Positions 20,066 to 29,213 are shown, counted from the stretch's first letter. The stretch is 64,000 bases of DNA from JADJWR01 sp964509545 (GCA_964509545.1 CAZDXQ010000001.1:248001-312000); one strand, 5' to 3'. Translations and numbers: made by a program. The notes: generated from the letters alone by a model not told the origin.

Positions 20066-20326
20066 TCAGACGGCGACCGCCTCGTCGTGCAGGACGTCCT
20101 GCACCAGCCACGCGGGAATCGACTCGAGGCCCGCCAGTTGCGCCGCGCGCCAGCGTCGCTCGCCATGAACGATCACATAGCCGTCGCCGGTCTCGCGCAG
20201 CAGCACCGGCCGCAGCACTCCATCGCGGCGAATGCTTTCCGCGAGCGCCTCGACTTCCTGAGGCCTATAACCGACGCTCCTCGGATCCGGACGGATGTCG
20301 GCACAACGTATCTGCTCCAGCGACAT
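20066..20326 (-). CDS. Stand-alone ParB N-terminal-domain (ParB/Srx-like) mini protein
   Basis: This 86-residue protein begins at ATG 20326, five bases after GGGAG, and reads SLEQIRCADIRPDPRSVGYRPQ onward. It carries the ParB box: LAESIRRDGVLRPVLLRE (about residues 30-47) and VIVHGERRWRAAQLAG (about 52-67). GERRWRA is the nucleotide-binding signature of ParB CTPases. There is no helix-turn-helix or dimer domain, so it is not the chromosome-partition ParB. Its role is unknown; it may be a small nucleotide-binding or regulatory protein. Confidence 0.75.
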   Translation of the reverse strand: MSLEQIRCADIRPDPRSVGYRPQEVEALAESIRRDGVLRPVLLRETGDGYVIVHGERRWRAAQLAGLESIPAWLVQDVLHDEAVAV

Positions 20327-20477
20327 GGCATCTCCCAGCCCGTTGATCGGAGCAATGCGAAACTGGCTATCAGTTTGGCCCTGCAATCGTGACAAGACGA
20401 TTAATCCGCATGCCGCCTGCGCGCTAATCCGAACGCAAAGCCGCGATTGGCGAACCTCATGCTGCAAGTGCAAATCC

Positions 20478-20948
20478 TCAGGCGGTGGGAGTGAACTCGA
20501 TCCTGCCCTCGGGAAGCATGTACAGGACGAGCGCCCGGCCAGCCGTAACCGTGGGACGATGCGCCGAATCGGGGGGGTAGACCTTCCAGCCTGCGCCCTT
20601 GCCGTCGAAGCGGGCGGTCGGTGTCTGCGGCATGACCATGCAGACCTCTCCTTTGGGGTGGCGGTGATGCGGGCCGACGATGTCGGTGAGGTCGACCACA
20701 TCGACGCTGAGCCCAAGGGTCTGCGGCCCCGGTTCGATCACGCGGCCGAAGCGGCGTCCGCCGCTGCCCTGCGCGCACATCCAGCCTGCGGCAATGGCCT
20801 GGTGGCAGGCCGACTCGACCGCCCTGAACTCGGCCCCATCGGGCGGAAAGCGGCGATCCAGTTCATCGCCAAGTTCGGTCGCCAGCGGCCGCCCGGCCAC
20901 GGCCTCGGCGATGGGCCGGATCAGGTCGCGAAACTGCTCGACATTCAT
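20478..20948 (-). CDS. DUF4863 family cupin-like protein
   Basis: This 156-residue protein has a GPHHRHPKGEVCMV motif (about residues 92-105), the His-x-His...Glu metal-binding signature of small cupins. It appears to belong to DUF4863, some members of which lie in benzoate-degradation clusters or are named 4-hydroxylaminobenzoate lyase; that link is from memory. The second ATG (20948) is preferred because GGAGG lies five bases before it, too close to the first ATG at 20951. It follows gspB by 59 bases on the same strand, but no aromatic pathway genes adjoin it. Confidence 0.72.
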   Translation of the reverse strand: MNVEQFRDLIRPIAEAVAGRPLATELGDELDRRFPPDGAEFRAVESACHQAIAAGWMCAQGSGGRRFGRVIEPGPQTLGLSVDVVDLTDIVGPHHRHPKGEVCMVMPQTPTARFDGKGAGWKVYPPDSAHRPTVTAGRALVLYMLPEGRIEFTPTA

Positions 20949-21007
20949 CATGACCTCCGTTCGCCACCATTCGCCGAAGCGGCCGCCCGTTGCCAGCGGC
21001 CTTGGCG

Positions 21008-21802
21008 CTAGAAGCCGATCTCGAACCGATAACCCTTATAGCGAAGCACCGCAGCCCTGAGCCTGATCTCCTCCAGCGTCAGGTCGGCAGTCAGGCGGTC
21101 GTTCTCACGATAGATGCGGCCGTTGATGATGACCGACCGCTCCGCCGCGTTGTTCGAGTAGATCGAACCGCCGACCGCGAACTGCGGCAGTTCGGCGCGG
21201 ATGTTCTCAGGAAGCTGCTCGCGCGTATACACGGGCTGCGGGCTCGGCGCCGCGGCCACCTGCTCCACGGGGATCTCGATCCGCTTTGCTGCGGCCGTCG
21301 TCTTCTCGTGCGCCTTACGGCTTTCCGGCCACGGCGCCGGCTCGGCCACAGGTTGCGGCTCGACTGGCCGCGGTGGCTGGCTGGCCGCCCCCGGCCTTGC
21401 CGGCGGCGCGGGCAATGGCGGGGCCGCGACGGTCGCCGCAGGCGTCGCCCGCGGCGACGGCACCGCTGCCGAGACCGGCGCCGCGGCGGCGGGCGCGGTC
21501 ATCACCGCCGACGGCGGAGCAGGCGCCGCCTGGGCGGCGGCCGAGGTCGCAGGCACCGGCGGCGGCACCGATGCAGTCGCCACCGCCTGCCGCGCCGGCG
21601 CGTCGCGGCCGACGAAGTACCACCCGGCAGAGGCGAGAAGGCCCGCGAGCAGGCCAACGACAGCCCACAGCCAGGGCCTCGCCCGGGATCGCGGCGACTG
21701 ATCGAGCGGCGGCGGCAGCACCGGCTGCGCATGCAACCCCGGAACCGACTCTCGCTCGCGTTCCGCGTCGGCCTTGCGCAGGGCGTCGAGGATCAGGGAC
21801 AC
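21008..21802 (-). CDS. gspB: Type II secretion accessory protein GspB
   Basis: This 264-residue protein starts with GTG (MSLILDALRKADAERERE, the hallmark GspB N-terminus), has one transmembrane helix at about 44-64, a long Pro/Ala-rich periplasmic linker (about 75-170) and a conserved C-terminal domain (residues 200-264: LPQFAVGGSIYSNN...RSVIINGRIY...LEEIRLRAAVLRYKGYRFEIGF). GspB works with the ExeA-type ATPase to place the secretin multimer through peptidoglycan. The gene begins four bases after the end of the ExeA-like gene, so they are one unit. The main gsp operon is not in the window. Confidence 0.9.
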   Translation of the reverse strand: MSLILDALRKADAERERESVPGLHAQPVLPPPLDQSPRSRARPWLWAVVGLLAGLLASAGWYFVGRDAPARQAVATASVPPPVPATSAAAQAAPAPPSAVMTAPAAAAPVSAAVPSPRATPAATVAAPPLPAPPARPGAASQPPRPVEPQPVAEPAPWPESRKAHEKTTAAAKRIEIPVEQVAAAPSPQPVYTREQLPENIRAELPQFAVGGSIYSNNAAERSVIINGRIYRENDRLTADLTLEEIRLRAAVLRYKGYRFEIGF

Positions 21803-21806
21803 GTGA

Positions 21807-23462
21807 CTATTTCTCCGCTTGCAGGCGCGGCTCGTCGATGCCGATCACCCGGTTCAGCTGCATCAGCGTGACTGGGCCGGCGACGCCGTCCGAGGGCAGC
21901 CCCTGGGTCAGCTGAAAGGCATGGATCCAGCCGCGCAGCGCATCGTCGTTGAAACGCTTGCTGATCGGCTGCGGATCGCCACGGGCGTTGGCCAGCTGCA
22001 GCGCCAGCCAGTAGGCGGTCGGCCCGGACCTGCCGGCGACGATCGCGCCGGAATAATCGGGCGGCACACGCCACAGCGTCGCGTACTCGCCGCGCCAGTA
22101 CTCGGCCAGCACCACCAGCGGCACCGAGCGTGCGACGCCGTCGATGCGCAGCGTGGCCGCCTCGTTGGTGAGTCCGGTCAACAGCGCGTAGGCCGTGCGG
22201 TCGGCACCATCGCGCAGGGTCAGGATGCCAGGCCGGTCCAGTTGCCTGATCAGCGATAACGTGCTGCTGCCGGTGCGGAAGCAATGGACCTGATGCTTTC
22301 TGGCGGCCAGGCAGGGCTCGCCATCGGCCACGTCGATGTTCCACTGCTGCGCCAGTTCGCGCCAGAGTTCACGGTCGCCGCCCACCAGTGAAGCGAAGCC
22401 CGTTGGGAGGTCGAACAGTTCCGGGCCCTTTGGCGCGGGCGCGGGTTCGGCCGGCGGCGGTGGGTTGGCGATTTCGGCCGGCGCCGATTTCGGCGCGCGG
22501 ACGATGGCCTGGCTGCCCGGCGATTGCTCGCGCGGCGTACGGTCCAGCGCCAGCGCCAGCGCCCCGACCAGGGCCACGCTCGTCACAAGTCCCAGCCCGA
22601 CTCCCACCGCGCGCTCGTAAGTTCGCCGGGTACCGGCATGCGCCTCGTCGAACACCTCCTGCGCCGCCCGGTCGACGGTGCGCGCCGTCACGTTGGCCCG
22701 GCCTTCGGCGTAGGCGCCGAGCAGGGCGCGGTCGCAGAGCAGATTGATGCGCCTGGGCACGCCGCGCGAGTGCCGGTAGATGCGCCGCAGTGAGCGGCGA
22801 TCGAACGGCATGGCGCGGTTCAGCCCCGCCACGGCCAGCCGGTGCTGAACGTACTGCGCCGTCTCCGCCTCGGTCAGCGCATCGAGGTGATACCGGGCGA
22901 TCACCCGCTGCGCCAGCTGCTGCAGCTGCTGGCGCGCGAGCATGGCGCGCAGTTCCGGCTGGCCGATCAGCATGATCTGCAGCAGCTTGCGCTCGTTGGT
23001 CTCGAGGTTGGTCAGCAGGCGCAGTTGTTCGAGCACGTCGGCCGACAGGTTCTGCGCCTCGTCGATGATCAGCACGTTGTTCTGCCCGACGGCGTGCGTG
23101 CGCAGCAGGTACTCGTTCAGCGCATCGACATAGTCCTTGACGCTCGCCCGCCCCGGTCCATCGTGCTTGTAGCGGATGTGGAACTCGGCGCAGATCGATC
23201 GCAGCAGCTCTTCGACCGTCAGCTTCGGATTGAAGATGTAGGCCACGTTGCAGCGCTTGGGGATTTGCTCGAGGAAGCAGCGGCACACCGTGGTCTTGCC
23301 GGCGCCGATCTCGCCGGTGAGGACGACGAAGCCGCCGCCGCCGCGCACGCCGTACAGCAGATGCGCCAGCGCCTCGCGATGCCGCTCGCTCATGAACAGG
23401 TAGCGCGGATCGGGCGCGATCGAGAACGGCGGCTGCTTCAGGCCGAAGTACTGCGCGTACAT
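21807..23462 (-). CDS. gspA: ExeA/GspA-family AAA ATPase with peptidoglycan-binding C-terminus
   Basis: This 551-residue protein begins MYAQYFGLKQPPFSIAPDP, the usual ExeA start. The AAA+ part (1-270) shows Walker A TGEIGAGKTT, Walker B VLIIDEAQNL and sensor residues around RYHLDALTEAETAQYV. A transmembrane helix follows (about 285-307). The periplasmic part ends in a PG_binding_1 domain (about 495-545: FQLTQGLPSDGVAGPVTLMQLNRV). Together with GspB it is thought to remodel peptidoglycan for secretin assembly. It is divergent from the dnaK-like gene, across a 313-base promoter region. Confidence 0.92.
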   Translation of the reverse strand: MYAQYFGLKQPPFSIAPDPRYLFMSERHREALAHLLYGVRGGGGFVVLTGEIGAGKTTVCRCFLEQIPKRCNVAYIFNPKLTVEELLRSICAEFHIRYKHDGPGRASVKDYVDALNEYLLRTHAVGQNNVLIIDEAQNLSADVLEQLRLLTNLETNERKLLQIMLIGQPELRAMLARQQLQQLAQRVIARYHLDALTEAETAQYVQHRLAVAGLNRAMPFDRRSLRRIYRHSRGVPRRINLLCDRALLGAYAEGRANVTARTVDRAAQEVFDEAHAGTRRTYERAVGVGLGLVTSVALVGALALALDRTPREQSPGSQAIVRAPKSAPAEIANPPPPAEPAPAPKGPELFDLPTGFASLVGGDRELWRELAQQWNIDVADGEPCLAARKHQVHCFRTGSSTLSLIRQLDRPGILTLRDGADRTAYALLTGLTNEAATLRIDGVARSVPLVVLAEYWRGEYATLWRVPPDYSGAIVAGRSGPTAYWLALQLANARGDPQPISKRFNDDALRGWIHAFQLTQGLPSDGVAGPVTLMQLNRVIGIDEPRLQAEK

Positions 23463-23775
23463 GCGCCAAGGATACGTCGCCGCGGGCCGCAGGGCGCGTG
23501 TCGGGAGGTTGCGCGGTAGAACGGATCGAAGCGAAACGGGAGGATCGACAGCCCGATTCGTCCTGGTTTCGAAGGCACGTACTGGCTCGTAAGAAAAGAG
23601 AAACCGGCGTGAAGTGGGGCTCGCCGCCGCCCTTGCAGCCGATTCGCCTGTGTGCGCGGCCTGCGAGGCGGCCGCCCGCGCCGCGCCGCCGTGATCCGGC
23701 GCCGCTTGACCGCCGTCAACGCCGCCGGCCCGCGCGGGTATCGAATAACTGCGATAGCGCGGCAGGAGCGTGGCG
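23463..23775. promoter_or_regulatory. Divergent promoter region gspA / dnaK-like, with TTGAC-N4-GTCAA dyad
   Basis: This 313-base region must hold promoters for both directions. A perfect dyad TTGAC (23706-23710), CGCC, GTCAA (23715-23719) lies 57 bases before the dnaK-like start. CTTGAC within it could also be a -35 box of sigma-70 or sigma-32 type, but no matching -10 at proper spacing is evident. AGGAG at 23764-23768 is the ribosome site of the dnaK-like gene. Confidence 0.35.
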
Positions 23776-25611
23776 ATGACGACGATCGGTATCGACCTGG
23801 GCACATCCAATTCCGCTGCGGCGGTGTTGCGCGGCGGCCGTCCGGTGATCATTCCGTCGAGCGAAGGCGTCAGCCTCGGCGGCAAGGCGTTTCCGAGCTA
23901 TGTGGCGCTGGCGGCCGACGGGCAGCTGCTGATCGGCGAGCCGGCTCGGCGGCAGGCAGCGGCCAATCCGGAAGGAACGACTACCGCCTTCAAGCGCAAG
24001 ATGGGGCAGCGGCTGAAGATCCGGTTGCGCGAGCGCGAATTCAGCCCGGAGGAACTGTCGGCTTTTCTGCTACAGAAGATCAAGCGCGACGCCGAAGCCT
24101 TCCTCGGCGAGCCGGTGGCCAAGGCGGTGGTTACCGTGCCGGCGTATTTCGACGACAACCAGCGCGCCGCCACCCGCGATGCCGCGCGCATTGCCGGGCT
24201 GGAGGTGGCGCGGCTGGTCAACGAGCCAACTGCGGCCGCGCTGGCCTACGGCCTGGACCGGCTCGGCCAGGAACTGCGCATCGCGGTGATCGACCTGGGC
24301 GGCGGCACGCTCGACGTCACGATCATGGAGTTCGGCAAGGGCGTGTTCGAGGTCAAGGCCACCAGCGGCGACACGCAACTCGGCGGCACGGACATGAACC
24401 AGCTGCTCTTCGAAAGCCTCGCCGGCCGCTTCAACCTGCTGACCGGGGTGGACGTGCGCGGCGATCCCAAGGCGGCGGCGCGGCTTATGGAGGCGGCCGA
24501 AACCGCCAAGATCGAGCTGACGACCAGCACCAGCACCCACATCAGCCTGCCTTACATCGGCGTGGTCGCCGGCGCGCCGCGGCACCTGGAGCTGGATCTG
24601 ACACGCGCCGAACTGGAGCGCATCGTCCACCCGGTGATCGAGCGCTGCCGCGTGCCGGTGCAGCAGGCGCTGGCCGACGCACATGTCACGCCGAAGGACA
24701 TCGACCGCATCGTCTTCGTCGGCGGGCCGACGCGCATGCCGGTGGTACGCGCCTTCTTCGAGGAACTGTTCGGCCGCAAGGCCGAGATGGGCGTGGACCC
24801 GATGGAGTGCGTGGCCGCGGGCGCAGCGATCCAGGCCGGCGCGCTCGAAGGCCAGGTCGGCGAGATCCTGCTCGTTGACGTCACGCCGCTGACCCTCGGC
24901 GTCGAGACGCTGGGTGGCGTGGCCACGCCGCTGATTGCCCGCAATACGCCGGTGCCGGTTAAGAAAAGCGAGATTTTTACGACGGCCGCCGACATGCAGA
25001 CCAGCGTGACGATCCACGTCTTCCAGGGCGAGCGACCGATGGCGCGCGACAACACCAGTCTGGGCGAATTCAACCTCGACGGGCTGGCACCGGCGCCGCG
25101 CGGCGTGCCGAAGATCGAAGTCACCTTCGACATCGACGCCAGTGGCATCCTCGACGTCACCGCGAGGGACACTGTCGCCGGGCGCGCGCAGTCGATCCGC
25201 ATCAGCGGCTCGACACGGCTGCCTCAGGCGGAGAAGGACCGCATGGTGAAGGAGGCGGAGAAATTCGCCGAGGAAGACAGGCGCCGCCGCGAACAGGCCG
25301 ACCGGCTCAACGACGCCGACGCGATCTGCTACCAGGGCGAACGTTTTCTCGCCGACTTCGGCGCCAAGGTCTCGACCGACCAGCGCGGCAGGATCGAAGG
25401 GCAGATCCGAGAACTGAAGGCAGCGATCGCGAAGAAGGACGCCGCGGCCGCCACTGCCCAGGCGCGGGCGCTCAAAGCGATGCTGCAGGAAGCCGGCACC
25501 TCGATCTACGCTCAGGCGGCCACGCATCCCTCCGAAGCCACGGCGCAGACCGCGGCAGACCAGGGTCCGCAAGGGCGCGTCGTCGATGCGCAGTTCCGCG
25601 AGACGAAGTAA
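23776..25611 (+). CDS. dnaK: DnaK-type Hsp70 chaperone (paralogue)
   Basis: This 611-residue Hsp70 starts at ATG 23776, seven bases after AGGAG; an upstream GTG (23770) touches the ribosome site and is unlikely. The ATPase domain shows GIDLGTSNS, VVTVPAYF, VNEPTAAALAYGL, DLGGGTLDVTI and FVGGPTRMP; the substrate domain has VTPLTLGVETLGG and FDIDASGILDVTARD. The lid is shorter than in housekeeping DnaK (about 640 residues) and lacks a GGMP-rich tail, ending RVVDAQFRETK. With its own dnaJ 79 bases downstream and no grpE, it looks like a second, specialised Hsp70 system rather than the main one. Confidence 0.93.
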   Translation: MTTIGIDLGTSNSAAAVLRGGRPVIIPSSEGVSLGGKAFPSYVALAADGQLLIGEPARRQAAANPEGTTTAFKRKMGQRLKIRLREREFSPEELSAFLLQKIKRDAEAFLGEPVAKAVVTVPAYFDDNQRAATRDAARIAGLEVARLVNEPTAAALAYGLDRLGQELRIAVIDLGGGTLDVTIMEFGKGVFEVKATSGDTQLGGTDMNQLLFESLAGRFNLLTGVDVRGDPKAAARLMEAAETAKIELTTSTSTHISLPYIGVVAGAPRHLELDLTRAELERIVHPVIERCRVPVQQALADAHVTPKDIDRIVFVGGPTRMPVVRAFFEELFGRKAEMGVDPMECVAAGAAIQAGALEGQVGEILLVDVTPLTLGVETLGGVATPLIARNTPVPVKKSEIFTTAADMQTSVTIHVFQGERPMARDNTSLGEFNLDGLAPAPRGVPKIEVTFDIDASGILDVTARDTVAGRAQSIRISGSTRLPQAEKDRMVKEAEKFAEEDRRRREQADRLNDADAICYQGERFLADFGAKVSTDQRGRIEGQIRELKAAIAKKDAAAATAQARALKAMLQEAGTSIYAQAATHPSEATAQTAADQGPQGRVVDAQFRETK

Positions 25612-25690
25612 CGCGCCCGGTTCGCCGGCCGCCCGACCAGGACACTGAGCACGGCAGGCCAAGGCTGCGCCGTAAGTTGGGGAGACTGCC

Positions 25691-26830
25691 ATCGCTGCTG
25701 CCGCTCAACGCGACTACTACGAAGTGCTCGGCGTGCCGCGCGATGCGACCGACAAGCAGATCAGGGATGCATTCCGCGGCCTGGCGCTGAAGTACCACCC
25801 GGACCGTAACAAGGCGCCGGAGGCGCAGGAGAAGTTCAAGGAGATCGCCGGCGCTTACGCGGTGCTGTCGGATCCGGACAAGCGCCGCGACTACGACCGC
25901 CACGGCTTTGCCGGCGTGGCCGGGTTCTCCGAAGAGGACCTGTTCCGCAATGTCGATTTCGCCGACCTGTTCGGCGGGCTGAACTTCGACTTTCCCGGCA
26001 TGGACATGAGTCTGGGCGGCGGCCTGTTCGAGCGCTTTTTCGGCCGCCGCCGTGGCGAGCCGCGGCGCGGCGAGAACATCGACGTGCAGCTCTCGGTGCC
26101 CCTCGAACGCGTCGCCCGCGGCGGTGAAGAGAAACTGCATTACGCGCGGCCGGTCACCTGCGTGGGCTGCCACGGCAGCGGCGCCAAGGCCGGCACCCAC
26201 CCGCGCCCTTGCGCCACCTGCAGTGGCAGCGGCCGGCTGACCCGGGAAAGCCGCCAGCGGCGCGGCAAGGGCGAAGTGCGCGTGCAGAACATCACTGTCT
26301 GCCCGGACTGCGACGGAGCCGGAACGGTGATCGACCAGCCTTGCCCGCAGTGCGGCGGGCGCGGCCAGGTCGAGCGCGAGGAAACGCTGACCGTCAACGT
26401 CCCGGTCGGCGTCGAGGAAGGCATGGCGCTGAGGATTCCCGGCCACGGCCTGCCGAGCCAAGCGCGGGGCGGCGCGCCGGGAGATCTGTTCGTGATCGTG
26501 CACAGCGCCCCCGATCCGCGCTTCCAGCGCGCCGGCGCCGACCTCTGGCGCAGCGAGACGCTGTCGGTTGCGGAAGCGGCGCTCGGCACCAAGCGGCGTG
26601 TGCCGACGCTGGAGGCCGACGTCGAAGTGACTATTCCGCCCGGCACGCAGCCCGATGCGGTGCTGCGCCTGGCAGGAAAGGGCCTGCCTGAGTTCGGCGG
26701 ACGGACGCATGGCGATCTTTTTCTGCGCCTGACCGTGCTGGTGCCGCAGCGGTTGTCGGCAGAGCAGCGTGCGCTCTACGAAAGGCTGCAGTGCCTCGAA
26801 CGGGCCAACGACACGCGCGGCGCCGGTTGA
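25691..26830 (+). CDS. dnaJ: DnaJ-type Hsp40 co-chaperone with apparent ATC start codon
   Basis: This type A J-protein has 379 residues if read from ATC at 25691. The J-domain (RDYYEVLGV, residues 7-15; HPD at 36-38) needs this start. The frame closes with TAA at 25673 and has no ATG, GTG or TTG before the J-domain, yet GGGGAG lies six bases before the ATC, exactly where a start is expected. The next usual start, GTG 25724, would delete helix I of the J-domain. A Gly/Phe region, four CxxCxGxG zinc motifs (CVGCHGSG, CATCSGSG, CPDCDGAG, CPQCGGRG) and the C-terminal peptide-binding domains follow. It stimulates the adjacent DnaK paralogue. Confidence 0.88.
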   Translation: MAAAAQRDYYEVLGVPRDATDKQIRDAFRGLALKYHPDRNKAPEAQEKFKEIAGAYAVLSDPDKRRDYDRHGFAGVAGFSEEDLFRNVDFADLFGGLNFDFPGMDMSLGGGLFERFFGRRRGEPRRGENIDVQLSVPLERVARGGEEKLHYARPVTCVGCHGSGAKAGTHPRPCATCSGSGRLTRESRQRRGKGEVRVQNITVCPDCDGAGTVIDQPCPQCGGRGQVEREETLTVNVPVGVEEGMALRIPGHGLPSQARGGAPGDLFVIVHSAPDPRFQRAGADLWRSETLSVAEAALGTKRRVPTLEADVEVTIPPGTQPDAVLRLAGKGLPEFGGRTHGDLFLRLTVLVPQRLSAEQRALYERLQCLERANDTRGAG

Positions 26831-27334
26831 TCCGGCTAAACCGCCGTGAGCGCGGCGGGCGAACGATGGCCGTGCAGCGATGGGCGGAGCCGTGGGCCAC
26901 TACGTCATGCTCAGCCGCGTTCCGGCTGGATCGCTCAGTCGGCCCAAGTCGCTCGGGACGCTCGAACGCCACGCGCCGGATGCGCTCCACAAGTCCTGCC
27001 CGTAAGCGCGGTGGCTCTGCAATTACGCCGTGACCGGTCCTTACGACGACGTCGACATTTTGCGGCATCCGATTTCGCGACTGCGCTGAAAGCCTCGGCG
27101 TTGATCCGCAGTTACGGTCATGCGCACACCAAGGTTTGGCCGGCACGGGAGTTGGCGATCTTCAAGGGTCTCGCGCGCCAGGTGTCGGCGTGACCATGCG
27201 CGCCTCCTCGGCGTGGCGTCTGATCCGACCTCGGCCGCTCGCGGCGCAGGACAACCACGGCGCATCCGGCGGCAGCGCGCAAGGCCTGTGGCCGTCGGCC
27301 GAAGCAGCCCCAGGGCGGCAGCGGCCGTCAAGCT
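26831..27334. other. Gap between convergent genes without convincing gene
   Basis: The 504 bases between dnaJ and the convergent dehydrogenase hold a 115-codon open frame (26846-27193) whose codon use is less GC3-biased than that of neighbouring genes and which shows no family signature. Its second half (FATALKASALIRSYG...) could be a decayed gene remnant. No terminator with a T-run was found. Confidence 0.4.
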
Positions 27335-28195
27335 TCAGGCCGCCCCGGCCGCCCAAAGCGAATAGCGGTGCATGCCCGGCTTCAGGTGCGTCAGCCTTGC
27401 GGCGGCATCGAGCATGACCCGCGAGGCGAAGTCGGCGACGGCGAACCGTCCCTCGAACACGATATTCTGGTGCACTCCGGCCTGCGCCGTGCCGCGACGC
27501 TCGAGCAGCACGCCGTGGCCTTCCTCCTCGAGCCGGGCCACGCTTTCGACCGGAAACAGCAGCGTCCGGCTGCCGGCAAACAGCGGGTCGGCCTCGAGCG
27601 CGGCCTGCACCCGAGCCGGGTCGATCCCCTTTGCCAGCTCGGCATAGACATAGCGCGTGCGCTGGCCGGCTGCGTCGCGGTACTCGGCGGTCAGCGCTTC
27701 GCGCACGCCGTCGATCTGGCGCACCGCTTCGGTGTGATGCAGGCTGACGCCGGGGCGGTCGGTGATCGCCGTGGCGCCGTGTGGAATGAGCATTTCGAAC
27801 GCCCGCCGCAGCAGCGGGAACAGACCCGGATCCCAGCCCGCGCCGACGACCGCGACGACACGATGCAGTTGCGCAGCGGCACTGATCGCCTCGTAGTGCG
27901 CGCGCGCCGCCGCGCCCTCGAGCGCCGCGCATTCGACGAGCGGGACGCCGAGCTGGAGAATCTCGCGCGCCTTGCCGGTGGCCTCGGTCGGCGGCACGCA
28001 CAGCAGCGCCGCGTCGACACGCCCGAGATCGCGCAGATGCGCCGCGACGGGAACCTTCGCGAACGGTGTCGGTAGGGTCGCTTGCGCATGACGGATGACG
28101 CCGGCGATCTCGACCTCGGCGGCGTCCCGCGCTGCCTGCGCACAGGCACGACCCAGCCGCCCGAAGCCGACGATGGCCAGCCGCAGGCGCGCCAT
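27335..28195 (-). CDS. Diaminopimelate dehydrogenase-like oxidoreductase
   Basis: This 286-residue protein has an N-terminal Rossmann fold (LRLAIVGFGRLGRACAQAARD) and family features such as LLCVPPTEATGKAREIL, GAGWDPGLFPLLRR and HHTEAVRQIDGVREAL, which resemble the meso-diaminopimelate D-dehydrogenase (Ddh) family (NADPH-dependent, shortcut in lysine biosynthesis). It is about 40 residues shorter than classical Ddh (about 326), so substrate use may differ. ATG 28195 gives the glycine-rich loop right at the N-terminus. It is 28 bases downstream of the zinc-ribbon gene and probably co-transcribed. Confidence 0.72.
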   Translation of the reverse strand: MARLRLAIVGFGRLGRACAQAARDAAEVEIAGVIRHAQATLPTPFAKVPVAAHLRDLGRVDAALLCVPPTEATGKAREILQLGVPLVECAALEGAAARAHYEAISAAAQLHRVVAVVGAGWDPGLFPLLRRAFEMLIPHGATAITDRPGVSLHHTEAVRQIDGVREALTAEYRDAAGQRTRYVYAELAKGIDPARVQAALEADPLFAGSRTLLFPVESVARLEEEGHGVLLERRGTAQAGVHQNIVFEGRFAVADFASRVMLDAAARLTHLKPGMHRYSLWAAGAA

Positions 28196-28223
28196 GACGT
28201 CAGCCGCCGTTGCCTTGCGCGCT

Positions 28224-28706
28224 TCAGCGCGCCCAGTGCACGCGCAGCAGGTTTTCTTCCTTGTTGTACCGGTACTGCAGTTCGCCCTTGTAGGCGTCGT
28301 GCACCGCCTCGCCGATATCGCGCGCCAGGTGCATGTCGGTCGTCGTGATCTGCACGCCGCGCTCGACGTCCTCGATCGCCATGATCCGCTCGAGCGGGTG
28401 CTCGGCCTTCTCCTGTGCCTCGCGGTTGCGCGCCAGGTGGATGATCTCGTCACGGTGCGCAACGAAGAACTCGCCCTCCAGAGTCACGTAACCGGCCGGA
28501 AACCGGTCGCTGATGCGCTGGCAGGCAGGACAGCGTGCCTCGTGCGCCTGCTCCGGCGCCGTCGCCCATTGCCAGCGCCCATCGTGATAAACGGCGCCGC
28601 AGTCCGGGCAGCGCGTCGGCTCCGGCAGCTTCTTCTGCGACCTGTAGCTGTCGTGAACAAAATCCTGGCGGAACTCTTCCCGCCAGCCACCGTGTTTGGT
28701 TTTCAT
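28224..28706 (-). CDS. BCAM0308-type zinc-ribbon protein
   Basis: This 160-residue soluble protein starts MKTKHGGWREEFRQDFVHDSY at ATG 28706, five bases after AGGGGA. Two CxxC knuckles, CPDCGAVYHDGRW (about residues 33-45) and CPACQRI (about 58-64), form a likely zinc ribbon, followed by an alpha/beta part. The sequence looks like the family named BCAM0308 after a Burkholderia protein, of unknown function but common in Betaproteobacteria. It precedes the dehydrogenase gene on the same strand. Confidence 0.75.
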   Translation of the reverse strand: MKTKHGGWREEFRQDFVHDSYRSQKKLPEPTRCPDCGAVYHDGRWQWATAPEQAHEARCPACQRISDRFPAGYVTLEGEFFVAHRDEIIHLARNREAQEKAEHPLERIMAIEDVERGVQITTTDMHLARDIGEAVHDAYKGELQYRYNKEENLLRVHWAR

Positions 28707-29213
28707 CGTCGTCCCCTGAGGCACCGACAAGCTCAACATAGCCGCCTGCGCATCGCCGCCGCTGACGTCTGTCAACTGCCGTCGACCGAGGACAACCGCT
28801 GCGCACCCCCTCCTGCGCCCGACGGCGCGGTTACCGTCGCAGTGCGCGGCCGATGTGCACGGCCATAGCCCAGCCGCTTACGTTCCGTGTCCTGGCGGTC
28901 GCACTGCCCCGTCCTGGCGAAACCGGGCCTGCCGCCGGGCGAGCAAACGAATTGCGCGCGGCACAAACCTGCGGCCGTCCCATTGGCAGAATGGATTGCC
29001 CTCCCCGCCGAGCGGGTGTCGGAAAACGCGAGGCGGCGAGCCGCCATGTTCCGGCGACGGGCCAATCGCCCTCTCGCCAGTCCCCGCCCGCAGGCTGGGG
29101 ATGTGTCGCAGCCGACTGAGAGCACGGCGCCTCGACCGCATAGTCAGTGTGCTCGTCGGCGCAATTGCGGCGTTGATCCAGCGCAGCAACCGTCGTCGCC
29201 AACGGTGCCGCCC
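28707..29213. other. Gap upstream of the zinc-ribbon gene, downstream of copA
   Basis: This 507-base stretch lies between the copA stop and the zinc-ribbon start, both leftward genes. It contains the AGGGGA ribosome site and a small hairpin (29032-29036 with 29041-29045). Several open frames cross it but none has a recognisable domain or ribosome site. It should hold the promoter of the zinc-ribbon gene. Confidence 0.4.

Noticed and set aside
26846..27193. 115-codon frame between dnaJ and the Ddh-like gene
   Set aside because: No ribosome site, mixed codon use and no family; at most a decayed remnant.
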